A stretch of DNA of 64,000 bases from Malachius bipustulatus (taxonomy: Eukaryota > Arthropoda > Insecta > Coleoptera > Melyridae), in contig OU342637.1 of assembly GCA_910589415.1 (NCBI GenBank), positions 40,144,162-40,208,161 on the forward strand, read 5' to 3'. The first letter of the stretch is position 1; the number at the start of each line of letters is the position of its first letter. The translations under genes were made by a program, and so were the position numbers. A model generated the notes under the pieces. That model saw only the letters and a program-made list of their open reading frames with translations. It was not told where the DNA came from and did no database searches. Positions 43,332-55,160 of this stretch are shown one piece after another.

Positions 43332-44208
43332 TTAGCTCTCGGCCAATTAAAATTTATTCACTGTAGAAAAACAGTTGCCGACTTACCTTCGTTGGGCCGA
43401 AGTATTGATCGATGTCACCAAAATCTCACTCAGATTTCGTGGGACTGTAGTAACATCAGCTACGTAAAGCGGTACGGTTTAATTACCTCTAAGATAAAAG
43501 ATAATGGGATGCCAGATGGCCTTTAAATTTTGAAAGATAGATCTAAAGTAACCTGAACTATAAAGGCATCAAAATTCACTCAGGTTGTGAGATGTTAATA
43601 ATTTCTAACTACTGTAACTAACTACTGAATAAAAAGATTGACTCTTTAATAAAAATGTATTCGTGAATTTATTTACAAGTTGTTGATGAATTGAAAATCT
43701 ATGGTTACAAAATATTAATTAATTACTCATATAGTTGATCATAAGTATCTCATTTAACAGGTAAATGATTGAGAAGATAGACGTCTATTTTCCTTTACAG
43801 GATAGTTGACATTTTTGTCGTAAAAGTAATTTCAATAATAACGGTAATAATTAAATCAGATATTTCAAAAGTTATAGGTATGATTCTTCAATGATGAAAA
43901 TTTGCATTAATCTCTTAATGAGATTCGTTATAAATAGGCAATGAAACTCCTAACTTGGCTTTGTTTGATATCACATTTGGTGTGAGAAGTAATGTTCAGT
44001 TTGCTTACGGATACGACAGTTCTCTTCTATGAAAAGTCGTGCCGAACCTGGAGGAGTATAGCCCTGGACGAAATCACGGGAGGGAAGACTGAGATCTCCC
44101 TCCGGGGTGATGTAAAACAGGTGGGTCGTCCTGTACCTCGTGCAGACACGTGCCGGACACTGATTAGCGGCGTCACCTGGTCAAACTTGAAAATATCGGG
44201 CTCCAGAT
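43332..44208. other. No clear gene; possible retroelement sequence
   Basis: A TGTAGCGG … TTTACA block (43305-43677) with TATAAAGG and AATAAA words could be an LTR, but no direct duplication or partner is seen. A 73-codon frame at 43992-44213 ends at the LTR below and may be the 3' end of its internal region ('ISLRGDVKQVGRPVPR'); I do not recognise it. Confidence 0.35.
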
Positions 44209-44705
44209 GTTAAGGTCCTATGTATAACTTTTTATACATATAACTTGATCTATGTATAACGAACACCGCTCTGGAGAAATTCTAGTAATTATTTCTTTAA
44301 CATTCTAGTACACCATTTGCTTGTTTGTTTACATTCTTTATACTGGATTAGTCAATGACACGTTCGCGACAGTTCGACGCAGGTCTGGAATGACGTGTTG
44401 ACGGCCGGTGCAACGTTCTAGAACGTGACTACTGATGCGTCGGGGGACTATATAAGGACAGCTCGCGGTTGCGTAAAACAGTTTAGTTTGGACATAGAGT
44501 GAAGTGAAGACAGAGCAGTAACTAGTGGAAGCTGAACAGAGCAGTAGTGAAGTGAAGTGTGAAGTAAGGGAGCCAGTAGTGATAGTTAGTACAAGTAGTA
44601 ATCAGCTGCGTGTGTTTATTAGAATTAGAGGTTATAATTTGGATTAGTCAATAAAGTAATTTGTAAGACTTTTGGTGGTGATTTATTATTGAGAAACCCG
44701 TAACA
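44209..44705 (+). repeat. Isolated LTR (497 bp) with core promoter
   Basis: Begins TGTTAAGG and ends CCCGTAACA, giving the 5-bp terminal inverted repeat TGTTA/TAACA. TATATAAG at 44449 is followed 31 bases later by the initiator-like ACAGTTT (A at 44480), and AATAAA is at 44650-44655. Direct repeats of 'gtgaagtgaag' and 'cagagcagta' lie in between. Flanks do not form a target-site duplication, so this is more likely the 3' LTR of a truncated element than a clean solo LTR. Confidence 0.65.
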
Positions 44706-46306
44706 ATATTTAATATGCATATTAAAGGTTAGGAGTAGAAAAAAATAATTAATTAATTAACTTGAATATTCTCTGCAAGAGGTTGAACGTTTTAAGTGGA
44801 TTTAGATGCTGTTTTTCTTTAATAAGCAAATGGGGCTTCACTGGTAATTAGTGAATATAAGGGAAATAGTGTCTGAAATAATAATACTCCTGGTGGTGAT
44901 TGATTGAGTCATTTGGAGTGATTTCGTTTTAAATACGGGTTATATCCACTTCTGGAGTTGGCCTCCTGTCAGAGGTGCCTGTTAGGAAGCCTCGAACCTA
45001 GACGAGGTAAGCTAGAGCACTGCATTCAAATAGAAAAGAAAGGAAGATTGAGACTTCATTGTCTAATTCATTTCAGGGTTCTTTCTTTTGTTTGTGCTAG
45101 TTACTGGTTCTCATCTTGTAGTACCGACCTATTTCATCCGGTTTCCTGGCGTTGGGTCTCAGGTTGTGTCCCGTCCGAGTACACGCCATCGGAATTCAGA
45201 TTCGAGCTCTAAGAGATCCGGACTCAGATACGGGACGAACACCAACTGTCTTGTCCTGGGCCCTCAAGGTCGCCTTGCACCCCAGCTACCGTCATCGGTC
45301 CCGTCCAGCCGGACCTCCATACCATACAGATAAGTGAACTATTTCATAACCTTATCGAGGTGCCATTCTCCATGTGAGCTGAACAATAATAGAAGAGCCG
45401 ATACTGTTACCAGTACTTTGGATCCACCTTAACCTAGAATGCGGGTGTTATAACTTCATGGGTGTGGGATGTAATTGATTATTGTTGGCTTATACAACGT
45501 AACGTACCTACCTTTTATTGTGACAATGTTGTACACCTTTCATACAGCGCTGTGTTTGAGGTTGGTTTAGCATTGTTCTCTGAGATACCAGAGAAAGGGG
45601 CCACGCTCCCCTCACTGATATTTTAATATAATATAACGCCTCATTGATTAAATAACTGAACTTGCTTACTGCTTTCATCTTTCACCCTTATATCCCCAAT
45701 TTATCACCCACCCAGTAATCATAGAAATAATAACAAACTGCATAATATTATAACAATTAAAATTAAGACACCAGGAAAATTTGCAATTCGCTCAAATTTT
45801 TGTATGATAATTTGAGTATTTCTTGTGAATTATGAAAAATTCGAAGCACAAAGCTGCTTGAATTGCAAACTGTTCTCGATTAGCAGACATTTTGAAATTC
45901 AAACATTTTTCTTTAATCTGGCAATAATTGACACCCGAGATCATTCGGCAAATGTTATAATATGCTCGCTAACCTTCGTAGTCACGTGACTTAAAATCGA
46001 GTAAATCGTAATCTTCTCAGCGATATATTTGCCGAACTCGTTTATTATAAACGCTGGTTAAGGGCCGTTTGTACAAACAGTGGTTTTACCTAGGTTCACT
46101 TGAACTGTAGTTCATCTGTGAACTGAGATTTAGTATGATGTTGTTGAAATCAACTTACAGCGCGGTTCAGTGAAACGTCCGTTCAACGGCAGTTGGTAAC
46201 ACTTTCTTAAGTGTGCGCACGCGCCCAATTAAAAAGTTTAAACGAAACAAGAAGAACATCAGAATTTATAACTTTTACTTCAGGGAAGTATAGGTTAGGT
46301 TACCTT
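44706..46306. other. No gene supported
   Basis: Open frames at 44958-45337 overlap one another in three frames in a GC-richer patch and show no recognisable domain; they may be retroelement leader. The rest is AT-rich. Confidence 0.4.
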
Positions 46307-46319
46307 GCGTCCTTGTGTT

Positions 46320-46547
46320 TTTTTTAAGGGGGAGCATCGGTCTTCACTATGTAGTTAAGACAAAGTCGCTCCACGCCGGTAATATGGGTTTGGGCCTCTT
46401 GCTCATACACCCAGCCTCAAGTATGCCAAACAAATAGTAGAACGGACAACACAGACACCCCGAGCCTTCACCGAGAATCGAACTCAGTCCGCCGGGTCCA
46501 GTGATTCAGCAGACCGCCCACTGAACCACTCGGCCACCGGTGTGCTC
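46320..46547 (-). mobile_element. tRNA-derived SINE outside the array
   Basis: Same family and orientation as the SINE in the unit, with the same A and B boxes and body ('tcggtcttcactatgta', 'gacaaagtcgctcc'). Flanked by an independent perfect 13-bp duplication GCGTCCTTGTGTT at 46307-46319 and 46548-46560. About 90% similar by eye to the array copy. Confidence 0.9.
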
Positions 46548-46771
46548 GCGTCCTTGTGTTGTGATTGTGTGGTGTGTCATTATTAATTTATTGCTGTGCC
46601 TCATGAATTAGTTTTAAATTTTAATTCGAAAGAGAAGTTGTTGCATTTTAATAAGAAATGTTACTTCGGTAAGAGGCTGACAAATTTTTATATTATGCGA
46701 CTAATGACAAATTTCAAATCATTTTAGTGGGGTATCCTAGTGCACACCTGATTCTGGTAAATATAAAAATC

Positions 46772-47175
46772 ATGGGTTCTAATAAAAATAATGGTGATAA
46801 TAAGAGGACATCAAATTTCAATAGCAAGGAAGAAGATATTTTCATAGCTCTTGTAAAAAAGCACAAATAATTATTTGAATGCCGTAAAACTGACACAGTA
46901 ACCAATCAAAAGAAAATGGGATACTTGGAAACAGATTGCTAGTGAATTCAACAGTTCTTCGGGTTTGGTTTATAGAGATTTAAAAATGCTTAAAAATAAA
47001 TATGAAAATTTAAAAAAGAGAATGAAAAAAAAATGCTGATGACAAAAGTTCGATATTTTATACTGGTGGGGGCTCCCCAAATATAGTAAAGTTTACTCAC
47101 GTGGAAAAGGAAATTAAAGAATTACTGGGAGTCCGTATAGATGGACTAGTTTCAGAATTCGATGACGATGCTTTG
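46772..47175 (+). pseudogene. Zeste/Myb-SANT-like DNA-binding protein relic
   Basis: ATG at 46772 starts 'MGSNKNNGDNKRTSNFN', then 'KEEDIFIALVKKHK' with a TAA at 46868-46870 and 'ECRKTDTVTNQKK'. A frameshift near 46920 leads to 'TWKQIASEFNSSSGLVYRDL' and 'LKNKYENLKKRMKKK', and another leads to 'FYTGGGSPNIVKFTHVEKEI'. This is the order of the Myb/SANT-like (regulatory protein zeste) domain proteins abundant in insect genomes and often carried by PIF/Harbinger-type elements. At least one stop and two frameshifts make it dead. Confidence 0.65.
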
Positions 47176-47623
47176 GGTAAATGTTAGTAAGTAATTTATA
47201 ATAACTTTTTATTAACAATTTGTTTTTTAGTAATAGGTGAAGAATAAGTAATACTTGAAAATACTTCCGTTTAGCTGTTATTCGCGAACTTTTAGACATC
47301 TCTAAAGGAAACAGAACCTCTTCAAGCTGTAGAGAAATCCATTCGATAACCAAAATAAAAATTCATGAAAATGAGAAAATCAATTATTTTTTATTACTTT
47401 TTTTAGAGTCCACGAACTTTCTCCTTTAATGTACCATTGAGGAAATGAGCCATTAAAGACTCACCTTAGTAACAATTTATTTACTATTTGGTGAGCAAAA
47501 AAAGTCCTACATGGAAAAACTTTCTACCAAGATCGGGGGAAGGTAAACATATTTTGATTAGCAGTGAACGTGGTAAATGACACATGCACACAATTTTCAT
47601 TTTTAGACAAAAACATGCTTGAA
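47176..47623. other. No gene seen
   Basis: AT-rich sequence between the zeste-like relic and the nested transposon block. Confidence 0.5.
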
Positions 47624-49765
47624 GGCGGCTTTAATCGATGCCAGTAGCTGGCGCGAGTTACTAGAACCGAGTACTGAAACCAAGTGTTTTTCAAGACAGT
47701 GGTGTCTACACGGTTGCCAGTACTTAATGTACGAGTATTCAATATAAATGACGATTTGAAGTAAAATATTTATAGCTAGAACCAAAAAAAGAGAATATGG
47801 GTCAGAAAATGGCTAGCTAGAAAGGAAAAAGGAACATCCAACATACTTGTAAAGAGCTTGCATTGAAAGATATTATCGCTGAATACAAAAATTGAACTTG
47901 ACAAGTAAACAACACGTGGCGAGTAGCGATCGGTAGCGTCTACAGCAGCTTATGCCAGTGAAGTAGGACGAACGGTGGGGGTAGTTACTTGTGCCAGTGA
48001 TTGGAACGGTTTACTGGAACGAGTGTTACTGGAATATAAAATTATTTGTTTATAGTTGGACCAGAGATATAACGAAACGACTTCTGTCATTTTATCAATT
48101 TTTGGATTATTGAAAAATTGTTGAAGCCATAAAATATGACAGTTTAACAATTAGATTTTTTCGTTATATCTCTTGGTCGACTATACACTGAGAGAAATAT
48201 TATTCTTGAAAGAACTAAAGGCTGGAGGTATTTCCTCCAGAGAATTTATTTAGTTATAAGAACAACTTTATCATTTACAGTACCAAATCTTAGTTGGATT
48301 CACTAAAATTGAGCAATTGATTGAATTAAATAATTTAATTGAAGCTCATTTCGTGTAACGAAGTATTTTCCATATTGGCATAATAATATCACTCCTAGCT
48401 AACAATCTAAGAATCTGTACTGGAACATAATTTAATTCCAGCAACTAAACATATAAAGTTATCTTGTTTAAAGAAATCAAAGATTCTTAGAAGTTAGAAA
48501 TTATTGAGACAAATAGGTTTTTCTTGCCGGAGGTAGGAATAAATATTTAACAGAATATTCCAAACATAATTGCGTGAAATATATCAGATTTTCATTATTC
48601 CAACTATGGTATGATTGTGTAAAGTAAAAATTTCTTGCGTGGTGTACTGAGAGGGTTCAATAATAGAACTTTGTATTGAAAGAATTATACCAGAATTATG
48701 GCAATAAATATTTCTTTATTTACTGTATGTATAGATTCATCTAACTGCAACCTCAGATAAAAACACATCAGTCATCAGTCGCCATTATATAGACGCCATC
48801 ATGATGTAGCTGCGTTCGTTAAACGTGGTTGTTGCTAATAATTTATCTAAGTAAACTTTTCTTGCTAATTTAATGTAAATAAATAATTCGGTTTTATTTT
48901 TGATATTCTTTTGCAGCTTTGTTTGTATAAATCTGACAAATCGTGAAGTTCAAATCACCAGAAAGCCGTCATTACTGTTAGCTTGGTATAGGTACTTAAA
49001 TGGATTTCAGACAAACCAAATCAATAAATAAATGGTACAGGGTGATTCATTATAATGTCGCCCCCCTTTAACTTTGTTATTTCATGTGTCTCAAAAAAAT
49101 TAAAAGTAGAGTTATGTAGGTGCTAAAAAAGACTTTTTTATACGTATAACAAAAATTTGAAAATAGATCAGTATACAGAGAAAACCAAAAAAAAATTTTT
49201 TTTTCAATGGAACATCCTATATATGAATTTATTTTTCGAATCCTCGTAAAATTCTAAGCATAATTTATAAAACATACCGTATACCTAAATTCAATAGTTT
49301 CTGAAATATTCGCATTTGAAACTATTTAAAAAAACCGTGTGTCAAATTGAAAACCTCGATCATCTTAAAGATTTGATAAGTACGGATTGAAATTAATAAT
49401 TTAAATGAAAAGAACCCAGAATTCATAACAGATTCATTGGAGAAAATGCGAAGAACCCTTATAAAATGTGTTGAAAAAAATGGAGGCCCAGTAGAGCATT
49501 TTATTGTTAGATTTCTTGATTTGCAACAGTTGCTTGAAAAAATATTTGATGATGTTTCAAATGCGAATATTTCAGAAACTATTGAATTTAGGTATACGGT
49601 ATGTTATATAAGTTATGCTTAGAATTTTACGAGGAATCGAAAAATAAATTCATATATAGGGTGTTCCATTGAAAAAAAAATTAAATTTTTGGTTTTCCTG
49701 TATATACTGATCTATTTTGAAATTTTTATTACACGTATAAAAAAGTCTTTTTTAGCACCTACATA

Positions 49766-52700
49766 GGGGAAGATGGGGATCATTCGGCCATAGGGAACAT
49801 TCGGCTACCATCATTATATCCTAAATTCATTTGAATCTGGCGCCAGTTTCAGCAAGGGCTGTCAGAAACATGGTGATTTAACGGTTGTGAATAGCTGTGG
49901 TCGCTCCGTGGAAGAACAAGTACTTTTTTTTTGGTGAAGTGTTTTCATGTGTTCGAGGTAAGTTTTTGAAGACCCATATTGTAGTTTGTAAATGACGAAC
50001 TGTATACGTGCTGGAGATTTAATTTTAATCACAACCTTTGATGAATTAATTATGCTTCGCATACCCAATCGCAATATAACCTTAAAAGTTGAGCTTTTCA
50101 TATTTTACACCTAAACCTATTACAAAAGCACATGGTGAACATTCAGCTAGCGATGGGTGGTGAAGATTCGGCTATAGCCGAATGTTCCCCACTTGCAGCC
50201 GAATGTTCCCCATTTTAATTTAAACCATGATACAAGTGAATTAGAAACTAATTTTAGCAATAATAATTGAAAAATATTGAAAATTAATTTATTGTAGATG
50301 CCTAAGAAGTATATTAAAAAGACAAATCGCTGCAACATCAGTGAAAATCGTGTGAAAATGGCCATCAAAGGTGTTTTATCAAAACGTTTGAGTCAATACA
50401 AAGCTGCTCAGGAATATCAAGTAAAACGGCAAACCATTCAATCCCGAATCAAAAAACTGTTGAAAAATAAAACCAAAGAAGAACTGTTGCGCGAGCTGGA
50501 TGACTCAGGTCACGAGAGTGAAGATGAATTTGCGGTTTCAAGCAAATATACATCACGACAAATCTTCACGACAATTCAAGAGGCAGAGCTTGTAGCCTAT
50601 ATTAAAAGGTGTTCTGACTTGAATTATGGTTTGAACTATAAACAAATACGAATTTTGGCTTTCGACTACAGCAAGGCTTTAATCAACTGCAAAATACCAA
50701 GAAACTGGGAGCTAAATAAAATGGCAGGTTTGTGTTGTGTTGATATCATCTAAAATTTGCAAGTCATAAGATATTTAATTAGTTAGGTACTTAGTTATTT
50801 TCTATGGGATTGGTTTTTTTGAGAAATCTTTTCATTTTTTGGTCTAGATTGGTTACGTGGGTTCATGAGAAGACATGGGCAAGAAATATCCCTGCGTAAG
50901 CCGGAAAATACGAGTATAAGTCGATCTATGGCTTTCAACAAACCAGTGGTGGATGATTTTTTTTCTAAATTGGTTGAGGTACTTGAAAAGCATAAATTCA
51001 AGGCCGAACAGATATGGAACTTGGATGAAACTGGGTTGACGACGGTGATGCGACCCGTAAGGGTCGTTGCCACGAAGGGCAAAAAACAGGTTGCTCACAT
51101 ATCTTCTCAAGAAAGGGGAGAACTTGTGACGTTCGTCGGGATGATAAGTGCAGCAGGATCCACAGTTCCACCAGTTTTTGTGTATCCTAGGGTAAGAAAC
51201 CCTGAAGAGTACTTGGGTGACGAGTACCCAACTTCAGCCATTGCCTTTGGCAATAAAAAAGGATGGATGACTTCAGAACTTTTTCCGAAAGTTATTGAAC
51301 ACTTCGCGAACACTGTCAAATGCTCGGTTGAAAACAGAGTGCTTCTTATATTAGATAATCACGAATCTCATATATCAGTGAATGTCATTAAGTTGTGTCG
51401 AGAGAAAGGAATTACCTTGCTGTCATTTCCCCCACACACCACGCACCGGATGCAACCTCTCGATGTTGGGGTGTACGGCCCTTTCAAATCATATTTCGCT
51501 ACTGCGCAACACGACTGGCTGCTCACAAATCCAGGGAAAGTGATAACAATTCGTCATTTGGCTCATTTGGCGAAACATGCGTATGAAAGTGCTTTCACTA
51601 TAAAAAATATCACAAGCTCCTTCAAAAGTACGGGGCTTTGGCCATTGAATCGCCTCATATTCAGTGATGAAGATTTTATCGCAAGTGAGGTAACAGACAG
51701 GCCACTAATTGAAACTGAACCAGAAGCTGACGATGACGAACCAAACCTGAGTGTTCATCAGTCACAGCAAGGAGAAACAATGTCACCCGTTCTTTCCACC
51801 TCACAAAAACAATCGGTTCATAAGAACCAAGAAACGTGTCAATTGCCGTCTACATCAGTAGCATCACAGCGAGGAGAAATAACGCCACCCATTTCTTCCA
51901 CCTCAAAAGTACAAGCGGTTGATGTGGACCGGAAATCTTCTTCATTACCATCTACATCATCAGCTTCTGTTCGTTTGACTGACATCAGACCCTATCTAAA
52001 GGCGACTTTTGCACAGAAAAAGAAAAGGACTTCTAGAAAAGCTCAGTCGACCATTTACACTAATACGCCGGAATACGAAAATAGACAGCGCATAGAAGAA
52101 GAAAGAAAGAAAAAAAAATCCGTGAAAGAAAATAAATCTGTCAAAAGAAATATTATAAAAGATGACAAAAAAAGAAAAGTTTCCACATCAAGTGAGTCAA
52201 GCATAGAAATTCAATTGGATGATTCGTCTGATGAAGAAAATTACTGGGAAGAGATGAAACTCATCACCAATGAAGATACTATTGATGTGGACAACTTTAT
52301 TCTCGTGAAATTTCCGGTTGCCAAGTCAGAAATTTGTTACGTAGGAAAAGTTATCTCTTTTCAAAATGAGGAATATGAAGTACAATTCTTGAGAAGGAAG
52401 GGAAATTCGAATTGCTTTTTGTTTCCTGATGTCGATGAGATCGCAACAATAGAAAAACAAGATATTGCCGCTATTTTGCCGTTTTCAATCTGCCAAGGAA
52501 CCTCAAGAACATCAAGGGTTTACAAATTTAATGTTGATTTCTCCAGCTTGAATGTAAGATAAGTTGCTTTGCAGTTCATAGTTCTACAGTTTCAGAAGAA
52601 TTTAATTACGAATTGTTTTTATTTTGTTTTAATTTGTCTTTAATTTTATTTGTGCCAGATGAATTTAATTAGGAATAGTTTTTTTTTGTTTTAATTGATC

Positions 52701-53056
52701 TTGAAATATTTTTACGTGCAATAAAATGATTTTCAGTTGTATTTACCTTTTTATGTATATAGGCAACACCGAGGGTAACACATAAAAATATTAATGCCAC
52801 TCAAATCAGATAAGCCGAAACATCCCCACTTGGTAGCCAAATGTTCCCCACTGGTGGTTATGATTCGGCTATTTGACAAAAAATCTGAATCTTTAAAAAT
52901 ATGATTTATGTAATAAGAAACTATTTACTATTTATGTGTAAAGTGTATAGAAGATAACAATATCTCATCACATGAAAACAGTTTTTACCAAGACCTCACA
53001 ATTTTCTAGATTTAGTCAATATATGACAAATGTGCCGAATGATCCCCATCTTCCCC
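49766..53056 (+). mobile_element. Complete pogo-type DNA transposon (3,291 bp)
   Basis: GGGGAAGATGGGGATCATTC at 49766 is repeated inversely at 53056 (GAATGATCCCCATCTTCCCC) and the element is flanked by TA on both sides (49764-49765, 53057-53058). The host arm sequence reads 'acataactctac' uninterrupted elsewhere, which confirms the insertion. Subterminal copies of 'CCGAATGTTCCCCA' and its inverse occur near both ends (for example 50172-50215 and 52810-52860) and are candidate transposase-binding sites. It encodes one transposase that looks complete. Confidence 0.9.
50298..52562 (+). CDS. Pogo/Tigger-like DDE transposase, two coding exons
   Basis: Exon 1 is 50298-50727 and exon 2 is 50848-52562 (714 aa). 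The 120-bp intron has GT at 50728 and AG at 50846-50847; joining completes the codon for Asp-144 and gives 'DWLRGFMRRHG', the expected end of the CENP-B-type DNA-binding domain. Residues ~15-55 are a pipsqueak-type helix-turn-helix ('YKAAQEYQVKRQTIQSRI'). The catalytic core has Asp-203 in 'WNLDETG', Asp-313 in 'LLILDNHESH' and Asp-349 in 'MQPLDVG', a DD35D arrangement. A Ser/Thr-rich linker and a basic C-terminal region follow. The ATG comes directly after an acceptor (attgtag), with a donor (GAG|GTAAGT, GT 49958) upstream, suggesting a non-coding first exon. No stops or shifts seen. Confidence 0.88.
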
Positions 53057-53322
53057 TAACCCTACTTTTAATTTTTTTGGGACACATGAAATAACAAAGT
53101 TAAAGGGGGGCGACATTATAATGAATCACCCTGTACAGTTTTGACTCGCCCCCGGTCTACGCGTATATAACAATAATTAAAGGTAATTTATAAATTTAAC
53201 ATTACTATGGACAAATGGATGATTAATATGGACAGCAAAATGTGCAGATACTTTTTATTGTTATATTGTTGATCGGGATGAGGAGAGCCGTGACACTGCG
53301 CATTTTGTACCTTTATTGGGTA

Positions 53323-53413
53323 GAAATTTTTTATTTATTGCTTGGGATTTCGATTCTTGATAATATTATTATTTCACCAGAACCGAAATCCCAACCAATA
53401 AATAAAAAATTTC
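53323..53413. repeat. 30-bp-arm hairpin
   Basis: 'GAAATTTTTTATTTATTG' onward at 53323-53352 pairs with 53384-53413 with one mismatch, around a 31-base loop. The 69-codon frame through it (53242-53451) is therefore not taken as a gene. Confidence 0.75.
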
Positions 53414-53903
53414 AAAACGAAAAGTTCAATAAAATATTACCAAATTTTTAGGTTAGGTAGGTTAGATAAGGTAGGTAGGAAAAATCCAAACTAAGATTGG
53501 ATTCGGAGAAGAGTTTCATTTAGTTGAGAAAACTCAAAGTAATATTGAGAGAACCTGATAATAGTTCTGCGCAGTTTTCTTAAATTGACATAAGAAAGAT
53601 TACTGTGGTTCACTGAATTATTATTTAGTTCACAGCAGAAAGTTTTATTTGCAATCACTTTTATACAGTATCTTATGACAACTAATTCTTGGTTGGATAT
53701 CTCAAATTCTGGAACTAAATAATTTAGTTGACGCAACTAAATATTTAGTTGCTCGTTATCAATTAAATAATTTAGTTGGCGGAATTGCAAATTTACTTCC
53801 GCCAATGAAAAATTTTTCTCAGTGTACACTAGGAGAGTTTCTAAACTCCAGTACTCGGTTCTAGTAACTCGCCCCAGTTACTGGCATCGTGTAAAGCCGC
53901 CTT

Positions 53904-54184
53904 TTGACTGAGTTGCAAGTACTATATCAGAGAGAAGAATTAAGTACTACCTCTGGAGCTGTTCCAGTATCCATGTTGTTAAATGATGAAGGTTTAAATT
54001 GTACATTTCAGGAATCTCTTAAACTCTTAGGCATTTTAGTTACTATATACCAATGTCAATATCTAAAGCAGAACGCTCTTTTTCAATGCTGAGATGGATG
54101 AAAACTTTCCTTAGAAATACAATGAAGAAAGAAAGACTCACAGCCAGTATGCCCATTAAGCTAACGGACAGATTTCAGATATGA
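53904..54184 (+). pseudogene. hAT transposase C-terminal relic
   Basis: A frame to 54092 ('LSTTSGAVPVSMLLN', 'FQESLKLLGILVTI') shifts at about 54050 into 'MSISKAERSFSMLRWMKTFL', then 'RNTMKKERLTA', ending TGA 54182-54184. 'S-x-A-E-R-S-F-S-x-L' and 'T-M-x-x-E-R-L' are the signature of the hAT dimerisation domain (ZMYM1/SCAND-like proteins). Only this domain survives, directly right of the outer inverted repeat. Confidence 0.7.
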
Positions 54185-54341
54185 ATTTTAAAGCTAACAT
54201 CGATGTCAAATAACTTTTAGTAACATTTTTGTATTCCCTTCCATGCCAAGAACCAATAAAATGTTCTATTTTCCACCTATGGTCGATACCTTTTCTAGAA
54301 ACGGTCCCAGAAATCTGCCCGTTAATTTAATAACCCTAATA

Positions 54342-54619
54342 CACTGAAAAAATTCCATGTTCTCCCTATTACCATGCAAATGAGTGGTTAAGTTGAAGAA
54401 AAAAAAGTTTACTTTAAAAACCTAAATATTTAATTAGGAATGCAACATATGGTATTCCCTAATAGGCTGTAAATAAAACACGAAAACGTACAAAAATAAC
54501 TTCAATCCACATTAACAAACGATTTAATTGCTTTATTATTTTTGTTTCGTAATAAATATAAATTCTATGAAATAATATCTGTTTGTCTTAACTAAAATTA
54601 ATTTAAGTTATTTTCAGTG
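54342..54619. mobile_element. 278-bp MITE, CACTGAAAA family
   Basis: CACTGAAAA at the left and TTTTCAGTG at the right end, with TA on both sides. AT-rich interior without coding sequence. Confidence 0.6.
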
Positions 54620-55160
54620 TACAAAATTTACTACGAAGCAAATATTGGTGTTAGGAAATAAATAGTTCATTCCTCGCAAATAAAATTCAGTTTAGAAAAC
54701 GCTATATTTAATAATGGTTTCAGGTAGATTTTTACTGTTAATTTTAAATTATATCAGCTCTATCATGATAAAACTTTAATTAATGCCATCCGACTTTTAT
54801 ATGGTATGGCATATAGCAAACTTTTAATTTACCTTTTCGTTCCAAATAATTTTCGCTGCATTGTATTTTGTTTCACGCAAATATAAATTTTCGTTGAGAG
54901 AACTAAATAACGACTTTTTTTTATCGCGGTCTAAGAAGCAAGAAACCTAATAAAAACCGGATATACGCAGAAGTTTCCACTTTCCAGACTGGGACGACGC
55001 TGCCTACTCTGTGACGCTGCTATGAGAGAACTTGTCTGACTGGACTAGACCCTTTTCTTCCCGCATTTCATTTCTTTATTATTGAACGTTGGTAGCGTGG
55101 TTGGTAACAATTTCAATCTGTGAATGTGTTATTCTGATAGTGTAAGTGTAGTGTCGTGAC
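54620..55160. other. No gene seen
   Basis: AT-rich, possibly upstream region of the fragment below. The last ~200 bp are GC-richer ('ctgggacgacgctgcctactctgtgac' region). Confidence 0.4.

Larger units (their letters stand above)
49036..53135. mobile_element. Long-TIR foldback element split by a pogo insertion
   Basis: 'TACAGGGTGATTCATTATAA' at 49036 and its inverse ending at 53135 are the tips of ~300-bp arms: the left arm runs to about 49340 and the right arm is 49530-49765 plus 53057-53135, broken by the pogo element. Without the insertion the element is ~0.8 kb. A 4-bp GTAC flanks both sides. The arms include a 'catcctatatat / atatatagggtgttcc' word. A 61-codon frame in the loop (49437-49622) is unremarkable. 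Confidence 0.8.
48186..53824. mobile_element. TA-flanked TIR element (CACTGAGA…TCTCAGTG)
   Basis: Left end CACTGAGAGAAATATT (48186) and right end AATTTTTCTCAGTG (to 53824) are imperfect inverted repeats flanked on both sides by TA. The own sequence (48186-49034 and 53137-53824) is AT-rich with repeated 'aactaaataatttagttg' words and no coding region. It has been opened by the long-TIR element at 49036. Same terminal family as 54342-54619 and 59061-59849. Confidence 0.6.
47624..53901. mobile_element. Outermost inverted-repeat element of a four-level nest
   Basis: A 53-bp segment at 47624-47676 ('GGCGGCTTTAATCGATGCCA' … 'GAACCGAGTACTG') matches the reverse complement of 53849-53901 with four mismatches. 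Related 'gccagtg.agt / ttactggaacgag' words recur at 47950-48030. The outer element has been split by the elements described below. Its superfamily is unknown; a hAT transposase C-terminus starts directly after the right arm. Confidence 0.6.

Noticed and set aside
43305..43677. Possible solo LTR (TGTAGCGG…TTTACA)
   Set aside because: Overlaps the env-like relic frame by 27 bp, no target-site duplication and no second copy in the window.
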